Source of the DNA: Symsagittifera roscoffensis
Lineage: Eukaryota; Xenacoelomorpha; Acoela; Convolutidae
Direction of reading: 5' to 3'
NCBI RefSeq assembly: GCF_963678635.1
Contig: NC_087067.1
Span: 29,068,403-29,132,402 of the forward strand
DNA: 64,000 bases
A model generated the notes under the pieces. The model saw only the letters and a list, made by a program, of their open reading frames with translations, searched no databases and was not told the origin of the DNA. The position numbers and the translations under genes are program-made. This document shows positions 23,682 through 32,211 of this stretch, one piece after another (positions within the stretch are counted from its first letter, which is position 1; each line of letters opens with the position of its first letter).

Positions 23682-23685
23682 CTAT
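23682..23685. other. Target site duplication CTAT, left
   Basis: CTAT directly precedes the LTR terminal dinucleotide and is repeated at 42539-42542. Four to five bp is usual for Ty3/gypsy integrases. Confidence 0.85.
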
Positions 23686-24093
23686 TGAGTTAGTACCGAG
23701 GTGTAACTCATAGAGTAATTTCGGATAGGGTACACCGTCTGCTCGTCACGCTATCTTATTTTCGGCCGGATAGATTCGTGCAACTTCTTAGTCTAATACC
23801 GATCCTAATCTTACTCTTATACTATCTAGTCTCAGGTTGTTTAACTAGTCTCTGCTAGGCTCAATAGATCTAGGGTATACTGGTTTATTGCGGCTGCTGA
23901 AGTGCTCGGGAGAGTCCAACTAATTTCTAAGTTAAATTCAAATCTCTCTGGTGCTGAAATTACAAGTAACTTCAGCACTTACAAATAAGTGGGTTGTTAG
24001 TTAGATGGATCATGATTGGTTAATATTAAATACTTTACATTGGTAAAACATTTAATTTATCCAATCATAAAATGTAGTTTAGATCAGGTTCCA
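23686..24093 (-). repeat. 3' LTR of the intact element
   Basis: 408 bp with TG...CA ends in element orientation and no difference from 42131-42538 seen by eye. It contains a poly(A) signal AATAAA (23884-23889, minus strand) and the 28-nt hairpin at 23951-23978. A short purine stretch GGATGGG (24094-24100, minus strand) abuts it as candidate polypurine tract. Confidence 0.93.
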
Positions 24094-25657
24094 CCCATCC
24101 GGGTTTTACAGAATTTTTTAGAACAGTTCTTCTGTAGTTCAAGGATGGATGATGGACGTTGGTATTTGGCGAACATCATAACTTTCTTCCGCTTCTTCTT
24201 GTGACAACGACTGAGTCTCTGCAACAGCATCAATTCTGATTTCAGAATGGTTGGCTATGTCAGGTTTTTCTGTTCTTCGGAGAGAACTTCTTTTGTGTTT
24301 GATCTAGCTTGGTAATGGCGTGGAGATTGTGCGTGGAGGGGATGCCTGGTTACTCGGATCTGTACGTATACTTGAACATCGAGGTGGTCATTGGTCTAGT
24401 TCAATGAAGTCCTTTTCTGCGAAGTCAAGTCGTACTCTAAATCCTTTGAGTTGTGATTGTGAGCGGCATATCGATTGTAGTTGGTCATTCTCTCTCGAGT
24501 GTAGTGGGGTCGTCTTGTCTTTTGATGTTCATCTTTGGTGTTGTATTCTGATCTATATATTGCATCATGTGATTTTACATTTTATAAAACTTTTATTAGT
24601 TTAGTATTTTTTAATTATGATTTTAGTTAGTTGTTTTCACAAAAGCTTTTTGTTTTAGTTTGGTTATTTTGAAGAGTTACTCACCCTTGAGTAGCTCTTA
24701 TTAAAAATAAAGGTGTGGTCACAAAGCGTGGATGTAGCGCGGTGGGTTAGGCCGGCTATAGAGCATGCTCAGGACGTCCTTTCCTGGTGGGTTAGGCCAG
24801 GTGTGGGAGTATAATTTCGTGCGATGTTTGTGAGGGGTCCTGTTATGTGACAACGTTTTATGTTGGGTTTGTTGTGGTTTTACTTATGTTTTGTTGGTTA
24901 TGTACTTTTTCTAAAAAGCAAATTGTTTGTGGTATGGGTTTGTCTTTCGACTTTTTTGTGTTTTTTTATTATTTCTTTCTAAGACTTTGTAATAGTCTTC
25001 AAAAGAATAAATTATCCAGTTTTAAACTGGGTTAATTCGGTTTGGGTACCGTTGGTTTCCTTTTCTTAGTCATGCTGTTATTCTATGATTTGTGGTATTT
25101 AGTAAGCTGCGTTGGTTAGTTTTGTTTAGTATATGATTCCTTTCCAACCGGGTTAAAGGAAAGTTTGAAACATGTTATTATATGTTAGAGTTGTTGAGTG
25201 TGAAAACTTGAAACTGAAATTCATTATTTTAAACAATTCTTCGTGGGCGAGCTGTGCGAGTGTGGATAGAATTTCTGTGCGAATGAATGAAAATATCAAA
25301 AGGTTAGTACTGCAATTGCATTTTATTAATTTACTGCATAGAATTTGGAAATTTACTGCTAGTTATGGGGGAATTTTAAGATACAAATTTTCATCATATG
25401 AATATTTACTGCTTTTGGGGGAAAATTTTATAAATTAATTTACTGCATTGGTATTATATTTATTTAATTGTTGGTGCACAAGTTTAATAGGGTTTTTAAC
25501 AGTTTTGAAGAAGTTTGCTATTTTTTATTTTTCTTTTGTGAATTTTTCAGATGATCTAGGATGAAGGCTAAAAATCTAAAGAAAACATGAATAAAGAATG
25601 GTGAGTTTTTTAATATTTTAATTAGTTAGTAATATTCATTGAATTCATACTTACCTG
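24094..25657 (-). other. 1.56-kb 3' untranslated region of the LTR element
   Basis: Between the ORF597 stop and the 3' LTR no coding frame is evident. Structure seen: GGCCTAACCCACC twice (minus strand, around 24743-24799), a near-palindrome CCAGTTTTAAACTGG near 25017, and a hairpin CCTTTCC...GGAAAG near 25140. These could be RNA export or stability elements (inference). The candidate polypurine tract is weak. Confidence 0.55.
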
Positions 25658-27451
25658 TTAGTCGTCGGGGAAAAAACCGTGGGGGAAGATATCGTGAATT
25701 AGTTCTGAAGTTGTTAGTAGTTTAGCTAAGATGCGGATGATATTTTTAGTTTGAAGCAGTGGCCAAAGCAATTGAAGTGCCTTAATAGTGGTTAGTTCTT
25801 CAGTGCCTACTGCAAACTCATAAGGTGTGTTTTGGATTAAGTTATATAATTTGTGGTTAAATTTAGTGTTGTGGATGAATTCTAAAATTGGGATCTCTAT
25901 AGGCTGTACAAACTCGTGCGGGATAAGGAAGGGTCGGGATTCTTCGGCGTTGAAGGTCTTGGTGATGGGGCAGAAAATATACATTTGGGTTATGGGGTCA
26001 TAATTACGAAGAATACCATGGAGGTTAGTGTCTTTAATACAATATGTGAAATTTAGGAAATACGGTGAAGTGTATTTTGAATTGATGAATTGGAAACGAT
26101 GGTGTGGTTGTCTAGAGGGTGTGTGGAGGTCAAAGTGATTTTGGATGAAACGATAGTAACTGTATGTATGTGTTTGTTTAGTGCGCAACATAATATCGTG
26201 TGAGCAGTGTAAATCTCTTTCGTGTGGTGCAAGGAAATGAAAGGTTAGTGAAAAGATTTGGAAGCGTTCTTTAAAACTTTCGTATGCTTGTGTGTTTGTT
26301 AGTGCTTCTGAAATAATGTGATCAAACTTTCGGTCGAAAATGTTTAGTGTAAATACATATGGTGTCTTGATGAAAAATTTCTCGGTGATTTGTGGATTAG
26401 CGAAGCGATCGTCGTCTAAGAATTGATCTTGGTTAGCTCTGATGATGTTGTGATCGTAGTATTCTAGTGTATATTCATTAGCTCTAGGTGCAGTGTGTAT
26501 TTTTAGTGATTTTTTATATCCTACGTAAGTAAACTGTCTAGCAGTGAGTGGTGTAGTTAGTCGATATAGCATATCTTTGTTTCGGTCTGTATCGATGGAA
26601 GTGTTGGTTAAAGGTAAGCAAAGAGGGTTAGTGAAATGATAGTATGAGGTCCAAGAGAGAGTGGGCATTAAAACGTATTCGTCTACAAAGTTGCGTGTTT
26701 CGTTAGCGTCATGAGGGGTGTTTAAGGTGTATTGTGGAAATGAGGGTAAAGTGATAGCTAAAAATTCTTTGGTGTTAGTATGCTGGGGGTGGTTGATGTA
26801 TTCACGGGCTGTTCCGGGTTTTGCTGGGAAAGGATGGTTGGGGAACTTTCTTTTAAAAGTGCGGTAAGCTCTATTAGTGTTGAGTGAGGATTCAGTGGAT
26901 GTGGATGATGGTGCTAATGATTCAGTATAATTTGAAGAGGGTGTAGGGGGATTGGATGAATTTGTAGTGGAGGAGATTTGGTTTATGGTCGGGGTGTTAA
27001 GGTGGTAGGGTTGTTGTTGGAGGGTAATAAAATTGTCTAGCTCTGGGGAGATTCGGGGGGTGTCTGGAGATGATTGGTCAGAATGGTATGAGGAATAGGT
27101 TGGGGTAACTTGGGAAGCATAAGAGGGTGTGGGAGTGATTGGGTCAGGGTTATTTGACAATATGGGTTGAAAAGGAGGTTGAGAAAAATGAGAAGGGTTA
27201 TGAAAATTATTGGATGGAGATGGTTCTGAGTCGGCAAATTCATCGGGGGTTTCAATATTCGGATTATTTAGCTGTGAAATGGAGTATAAAACTGAAATTT
27301 GTGAGTTAGTGTCGGAATTCATGCCTGATGTTACATTGCTAGGTGGAAAATCGGGTGGCGGAAAAGCAAAAAGTGGTATTATTGGGATAGAAGAAGGAAG
27401 GTTGGTTGGATGGGAATTTGATCGATGGAGTGATCCAAGTTGGCGGCTCAT
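25658..27451 (-). CDS. ORF597, accessory protein of unknown function
   Basis: Last ORF of the element, 597 codons, beginning in an ATGA overlap with the env stop codon, which suggests translation by termination-reinitiation. Residues 1-200 are rich in Pro, Ser, Thr and Asn. About 400 residues follow that look globular, starting at RAYRTFKRKFPNHPFPAKPG and ending HGFFPDD, with many aromatic residues and little low complexity. I see no signal peptide, membrane segment, zinc motif or catalytic signature, and I do not recognise the family. In the degenerate plus-strand copy the same start (MSRQLGSLHR) recurs at 63683, again in an ATGA. Its place after env suggests a regulatory or accessory role, which is inference only. 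Confidence 0.8.
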   Translation of the reverse strand: MSRQLGSLHRSNSHPTNLPSSIPIIPLFAFPPPDFPPSNVTSGMNSDTNSQISVLYSISQLNNPNIETPDEFADSEPSPSNNFHNPSHFSQPPFQPILSNNPDPITPTPSYASQVTPTYSSYHSDQSSPDTPRISPELDNFITLQQQPYHLNTPTINQISSTTNSSNPPTPSSNYTESLAPSSTSTESSLNTNRAYRTFKRKFPNHPFPAKPGTAREYINHPQHTNTKEFLAITLPSFPQYTLNTPHDANETRNFVDEYVLMPTLSWTSYYHFTNPLCLPLTNTSIDTDRNKDMLYRLTTPLTARQFTYVGYKKSLKIHTAPRANEYTLEYYDHNIIRANQDQFLDDDRFANPQITEKFFIKTPYVFTLNIFDRKFDHIISEALTNTQAYESFKERFQIFSLTFHFLAPHERDLHCSHDIMLRTKQTHTYSYYRFIQNHFDLHTPSRQPHHRFQFINSKYTSPYFLNFTYCIKDTNLHGILRNYDPITQMYIFCPITKTFNAEESRPFLIPHEFVQPIEIPILEFIHNTKFNHKLYNLIQNTPYEFAVGTEELTTIKALQLLWPLLQTKNIIRILAKLLTTSELIHDIFPHGFFPDD

Positions 27452-30066
27452 CGTGGGCTAAAAAAATTATTATTTTGAGATTGAAAAGCGGTGGTATGGG
27501 GTTGTTCAATAATTTGTTCATAAGTATTATCATCTTGTGATTGATGTGTTATTATATGTTGGACGGGACTTTGCGATGTGGTGAGTCTAAAATTTGGATT
27601 ATGTGTGATGGCTAAATTTCGAAAATTTCGTGGGACTAGGGATAGTGGATGGTTATTTGGTAGGGGTGGTAATTGTGGTGCCGTTGGCTGTGTGTCGACA
27701 TTGTTATGTTCTTCGTCGTATGTATTTTGTCGTGTTGTTATTTTTGTGTTATATTCTTTTATTTGTGCGTCTAAAAGAATTTTGTTTATAGATGTGGAAA
27801 AAATTCCAAAAAATCCTGCAAAGAGTATGCGTGCTACGCTTGCTTGTCTGTTTACTTGTGTGTGTATAGCACATGTATTGTAGATTCCTTTTAAAAGTGA
27901 GAAAAGAAATCCAATAAAGTTAAACATTGCGTATAAAATAGTCAATTTTTCTAAGATGTAGTAGGGCCATCCTAGAAAATCGAGGATCTCATTTTTGAGT
28001 GTAACAAAGCTAAAAATGTTAATTGGTGATATATCTTGGGGACGGTATTTTTCGCCGTTTAGATATATATAATCTTTAATGTCTTTAAAATATCCGCTAT
28101 AGTCTTGCGTGTAGATATCGGCAAATCCTGCGGTTTCTGCAAGTTTGCGTAAATTTTGGTCTATTGATTGTCTTTGTATAGTGTCCATTTGTGTTAATAA
28201 TTCTTGGAATTGTTGTGTTCTAATGTGATGTTGAATATCTGATTTTGAATAGATTCCTATTGATTGTAAATCTATATTTGGGTTTCGAGCAATAGCGCGA
28301 ATGCTTTCTGGTGAAAATTTTTTGAGTGATTGCATTAATGTGGGATATGGAGTGAGAAGATAATATTTATTTTCATCAGGGTTTAGTTGTACTACATTGT
28401 GGCTGTTTTCTGATCCACATGGGACTGCGGTATCCCAGAAATAGGTTCTTCGTGAAAGTGTATCCACGAAATGTACTTTATTCTTATAAAAGATAGGGAT
28501 TCTTTTATAACATCGTTTATCTTCAAAAACGTATAGTGGTGATACTTTTTTAGTACAAGTATAAAACCATAAGATGTTTCCTTCGTAGTCTAAAAAATTT
28601 GATCTATTTCCAGATAATAAGTATCCTGCGTAGGGTATTTTTAATACTGCTAGTGCAAGTGATTGTAATATTTGTGTTCGTTCTAGTTCGCATAGTTGGT
28701 GTAGTGTTTCTAATTCGGAGAGTGACATTTCTTGAAAAATGCGGCTAATTGTATAGTCTAGTTTCATATCCAAATAAATATCATAGTGGATATTACCGAA
28801 ATATGTAGTATTCATTAGTGATAATTCTTGTAAGCGTGTGCTTCTGGTGTCATAAGGTTTTAGATGTCCACCAGGTTGTCCGTTGCTTTTTTCAAAATTA
28901 ACTGGTATATAGGATGTTCCTTCGTTTAAAGGATGACCTGTGGCATATGGGTCGATTTTCACTTTTCCAGTGGTCATGTCGAATCCTTTTTCGTATTCAA
29001 CTAATATTTCAGAGTATTGTGTTCTGTGAAGTGGATTCCTGTATTTACATGCAAGTTCTGTTTCTTGATATATTTGAAAACGTGTCAATTTATTTTCTAT
29101 ATTATCTATGTTTCTAAAATCGGAACTTAGTTTGCGTGATGGATGGACTTGTTCATATGGAATTGATTGTATAAAATATTTTTCGTGAAATTTTATCATA
29201 CGAGCGTGTATTTTTGCTACTTGAAATGTTGTACATGTATCTTCGGGGAACCAAACAATTGTTGCTTGTGTTCTCGTTGTAGGGTCGCAATATCCTTGAT
29301 CATTTTTACAAGGTAGTCGGATTCCTTGATAGATCATTGTATTATCAGATAAATCTCGTGTGAGTTGTATTTTTTCGAGTTGTATTTTCCAATCGAAAAA
29401 CATTATTTCTTGGTATCCTTTATTTTTCGTGTCTGCTTTGCAGTTTGATGGGTTATTTATACCAATGTGTGGTATCCAATGCTTATCATGTAGGTCATAG
29501 GTTAATCGTCCGTGTGCGCCGTTATACGGGTATTTTTCGTCTAGTTTTATATGTCCTTGGTGTCTTTCAAGTTGTGATTGATGTACAGAGTCTGAAAAAA
29601 CTTGAAAATTTACTAACTTTCTTTGGGAGTTCTTATTTCGTGTGATGTTTAGTCTAAGTAATTCATTTTTACAATCGTCGGGATTGAGATGTAAAAGACG
29701 TTCTATATTACTTTGATAGAATGATTCATGGTCAAGTCGGTTTTTGTTTCCGTTCGAGACTTGTGAACAATGTACTTTCTTTTCGGAAAATGTTGCTGTG
29801 AATTTATAACCTGTAACTGTTGTTGCTCGGGCTTTTGAATAGAGTGTTGCTATTATATCTGTGGTTTCTATAGCTTGTGGTTCTGTTTCACATTGTGATA
29901 CTTGATTTATTGCGTATTTGTGTAGTGTTTTTTGTTCATTTTCTTCGCAATCGTAATGTGTTACTAATAAATCTTGTGGTCCTGTACGAGGGGAAGGGTT
30001 TATGTTTTGATTTGAGGTTACTAGAAAAAGGAGTTGGAGAAAAATTAATAATTTTAGAATATACAT
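27448..30066 (-). CDS. env: Envelope-like glycoprotein ORF (872 codons)
   Basis: Begins MYILKLLIFLQLLFLVTSNQ, a clear signal peptide. A long ectodomain follows with spaced Cys residues and N-glycosylation sequons (NITR, NTTY, NRSN). A motif block around residues 500-560 holds CYKRIPIFY, FVDTLSRRTYF and VPCG. A strongly hydrophobic segment near residues 725-755 (ILYAMFNFIGFLFSLLKGI) is the likely membrane anchor, and a second weaker one (ILFAGFFGIF) follows. The tail is polar and Pro/Asn/Gln-rich. Position after pol, signal peptide and anchor support an envelope role. The Cys/Pro motif block recalls from memory the glycoproteins of chuvirus-type viruses captured by arthropod retroelements, but this is weak. 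The start overlaps the preceding frame by 13 nt and the stop overlaps ORF597 by 4 nt. Confidence 0.78.
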   Translation of the reverse strand: MYILKLLIFLQLLFLVTSNQNINPSPRTGPQDLLVTHYDCEENEQKTLHKYAINQVSQCETEPQAIETTDIIATLYSKARATTVTGYKFTATFSEKKVHCSQVSNGNKNRLDHESFYQSNIERLLHLNPDDCKNELLRLNITRNKNSQRKLVNFQVFSDSVHQSQLERHQGHIKLDEKYPYNGAHGRLTYDLHDKHWIPHIGINNPSNCKADTKNKGYQEIMFFDWKIQLEKIQLTRDLSDNTMIYQGIRLPCKNDQGYCDPTTRTQATIVWFPEDTCTTFQVAKIHARMIKFHEKYFIQSIPYEQVHPSRKLSSDFRNIDNIENKLTRFQIYQETELACKYRNPLHRTQYSEILVEYEKGFDMTTGKVKIDPYATGHPLNEGTSYIPVNFEKSNGQPGGHLKPYDTRSTRLQELSLMNTTYFGNIHYDIYLDMKLDYTISRIFQEMSLSELETLHQLCELERTQILQSLALAVLKIPYAGYLLSGNRSNFLDYEGNILWFYTCTKKVSPLYVFEDKRCYKRIPIFYKNKVHFVDTLSRRTYFWDTAVPCGSENSHNVVQLNPDENKYYLLTPYPTLMQSLKKFSPESIRAIARNPNIDLQSIGIYSKSDIQHHIRTQQFQELLTQMDTIQRQSIDQNLRKLAETAGFADIYTQDYSGYFKDIKDYIYLNGEKYRPQDISPINIFSFVTLKNEILDFLGWPYYILEKLTILYAMFNFIGFLFSLLKGIYNTCAIHTQVNRQASVARILFAGFFGIFSTSINKILLDAQIKEYNTKITTRQNTYDEEHNNVDTQPTAPQLPPLPNNHPLSLVPRNFRNLAITHNPNFRLTTSQSPVQHIITHQSQDDNTYEQIIEQPHTTAFQSQNNNFFSPR

Positions 30067-31190
30067 GTGTATGATAATCCTGAGTATGGGTTATAAAATG
30101 TAATGTAACCAATTGTGTTTTTGGTGTATCTGTCGTATTTATATATTACTTCAGTAGTTATAAACGGTGGTGGTAGTGATTGAGCTGTTATGTTAGGTGG
30201 ATTTAATGGGTAGGGATGTTGGGTAATGTTATTTAACTTAACTGTGATTTCAAATTTTAATTGTAAACTGTTTTGTTGGAGTATTTGAATATTGTGATCA
30301 CGGATATCTTTGTGAATATCTTGGCGATATTGTAATCTATTAAGTGCCCAGTTATGAAGGCGGTTACTTTCTTGATGTTGTCCAAATAATGGTGGAGGTG
30401 CTGTGAATGTATTCCAATCTAGTCTTAAAGGAATATTTATTGATGATTGTTCTCGATATCTGGCGTCGAGATTATTTGGAAAATTTAAGTTAAAAGGTGG
30501 TGGTGAAAATTGGCTTATTGATGGTGTTGATGGTAGTGATAATGTTTCTGGTAGTGATGAGGATGTTGTTGTATCCGTAGAAATATCTATGGGGTCATTG
30601 ACTAAATTTGGTTCACCTTGTGTAAATGAATGTGTAGTCCAATATGGAAGTCGTGATGTTAGGTTTGGGGGGTTAAAAGGATTTTCTCGTGCTTGTTCAG
30701 ATGTTGGTGTTGAACCTAAGTAGTCTGAGGGGAGACTTGAAGTGCTTCGTTGTGAAAAAAGTGTAGGAGTTTCTGGTGTGATACCAGTGATGTTTTCTGG
30801 AGTGGTTTGTGATGGGGATTGAGGTATATCAAAATGAACTCGGGGAGTTTGAAAATTTCTGTTTCGTCGAGGATGTATAATTTGTCTATCTATTTCTGTT
30901 GTGTTTTGGTTTTGACTAAGGTTTCGTATTCTACTTAGTTCTTGTGGTAGTGTTGGGTAAAGATTATATGTTGGTTCACTTAGGGATGCTTGTCGTTGAA
31001 CTGGTTCTAGTGGTTCAGATAAACGAGCGTGCCGTTCTTCAAAAGTGTATGGATTGTCTTGAAAAAAAATTCGTGTAGATGTTGGAGGATTTTGAGTAGT
31101 TGAAGGTGGTGTTTGGTTATCTTGGGATGATGTCGGTGAAGACTGATTCTGTGACTGTTGGGTAGCAATTTTTGATGGATTTTTGAATTG
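30054..31190 (-). CDS. ORF378: open frame without any AUG
   Basis: An uninterrupted frame of 378 codons between ORF62 and env, containing no methionine codon that I can find. Residues 1-230 are Ser/Thr/Pro/Gln/Asn-rich. The last 130 look folded (INIPLRLDWNTF, NWALNRLQYRQDIHKDIRDH, LKFEITVKLNNIT, GYITFYNPYSGLSYTCIF). The frame ends 13 nt inside env. It is preceded by stops in its own frame and in ORF62, so simple frameshifting from ORF62 is unlikely. An AUG supplied by splicing or a non-AUG start is more plausible. The copy at 59944-61090 keeps the frame open for about 170 codons, also without AUG, with an in-frame 6-nt insertion, which supports real coding. Function unknown. Confidence 0.62.
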   Translation of the reverse strand, partial: QFKNPSKIATQQSQNQSSPTSSQDNQTPPSTTQNPPTSTRIFFQDNPYTFEERHARLSEPLEPVQRQASLSEPTYNLYPTLPQELSRIRNLSQNQNTTEIDRQIIHPRRNRNFQTPRVHFDIPQSPSQTTPENITGITPETPTLFSQRSTSSLPSDYLGSTPTSEQARENPFNPPNLTSRLPYWTTHSFTQGEPNLVNDPIDISTDTTTSSSLPETLSLPSTPSISQFSPPPFNLNFPNNLDARYREQSSINIPLRLDWNTFTAPPPLFGQHQESNRLHNWALNRLQYRQDIHKDIRDHNIQILQQNSLQLKFEITVKLNNITQHPYPLNPPNITAQSLPPPFITTEVIYKYDRYTKNTIGYITFYNPYSGLSYTCIF

Positions 31191-31195
31191 TTACT

Positions 31196-31384
31196 TTAGT
31201 GGGAAGGTTTATGTTTATTATAATATTCTTCCAAAAAAATAATTAAAAAAATTGTTGCTAGGGCAAATGTGATGATTGCTTTCTTTATGCATTTACATAT
31301 GGTCAAAATGAGGGATGATAGAAATGTTATGAAAATTACAAACAATAAAAAAATATCAGTTCTACTGAAAATTGTTCGTATCAT
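31196..31384 (-). CDS. ORF62: small membrane protein of the LTR element
   Basis: 62 codons starting MIRTIFSRTDIF, with two hydrophobic segments (about residues 10-31 and 37-51) separated by a CKCIKK basic loop, and a charged tail ending HKPSH. It begins in an ATGA overlap with the ORF76 stop. Size and double membrane segments resemble viroporins or small viral hydrophobic proteins, but this is inference. The plus-strand copy keeps the start MIRTIFTRTD before a frameshift. Confidence 0.6.
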   Translation of the reverse strand: MIRTIFSRTDIFLLFVIFITFLSSLILTICKCIKKAIITFALATIFLIIFLEEYYNKHKPSH

Positions 31385-31611
31385 TTAGACAAGTTGTTAA
31401 AATCGTACCTGTGGATATATTCAAGGGTTTTGGAAAGTTGGAGGAATAGTTCGAGTATTGTGTAGAAAATTAAAAAAATGTTACAAAAAATGATTAAGAT
31501 TATTAGAAAAGATTCAAGTAGATCAAAAAGAAATATTATAAAAGCTTCAAGTATTGAAAAAAAATGTTTAAAATTTATAAGTATTTGAGCGACTGTTTGA
31601 GAGAAAAGCAT
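31381..31611 (-). CDS. ORF76: small hydrophobic protein of the LTR element
   Basis: 76 codons starting MLFSQTVAQILINFKHFF. A hydrophobic region covers about residues 20-58, rich in Phe, Ile and Leu with single acidic residues, then a polar end. Its stop overlaps the ORF62 start by four bases. The degenerate copy starts MLFSQTV at 59517. No homolog recognised. AT-rich DNA can produce such frames by chance; the conserved start and the ATGA coupling argue that it is real. Confidence 0.55.
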   Translation of the reverse strand: MLFSQTVAQILINFKHFFSILEAFIIFLFDLLESFLIILIIFCNIFLIFYTILELFLQLSKTLEYIHRYDFNNLSK

Positions 31612-32211
31612 TTAAGAAATGATCTCTTGGTCGAATATTTTTTGCTGTTTGAGGCGATTTTCTAGTGTGGTCGAATTATTTATTAGTTTTTTGACAAGTG
31701 GGTTGAGTTTTGTAAAAAATTGTTGGGGGCAATTTTCATGGTGACTGGGAGGTCGTCATTTTCTTTATTTTTGTTTGTCAAATGATCCGGGGTATGGTGA
31801 GATTTTTATACTTTAGGCTAATTAAAATCTTCATTTTGTTACTTTAGGCTAAGTTATTAAATTTGTTTTGGGGGTATTCGTGGTCTGAGTTGGGGAAATA
31901 TTGTTGATCTTTGGGTTATTAGATAAGGGAGGGGTACGGTATTATGGTGATATTTATTTTAACTGTCAAGTTGGAGTGGTTTGCTTATTTTTGACCTGGA
32001 GGTTGTAAAGTTATAGTTAGAGATGTGCCTGGAGTTCTAGATTATTCGTCTAATTGATCTTAGTTTGAGTTAGAGAAGGTGGCGGATTGGATGAATCCTA
32101 TTGGTCTATTTTGAACTAGAATTATTGCGTACTTGTGAGCATGTTATTTTGAAAAAATGAAATGAAAAATGTTACGGAGGTTTCAAGATTGTGAAGTATA
32201 AAATCTTAAAA
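31612..32211 (-). other. 600-bp gap between gag-pol and ORF76
   Basis: No open frame of note. In this class such a gap could hold the splice acceptor or promoter for a subgenomic env message. I cannot pick one acceptor with confidence. Confidence 0.5.

Noticed and set aside
31190-31384. Programmed frameshift from ORF62 into ORF378
   Set aside because: Both the ORF62 frame and the ORF378 frame contain stops within a few bases of each other at 31191-31198, leaving no window for a shift; splicing or alternative initiation is more likely.
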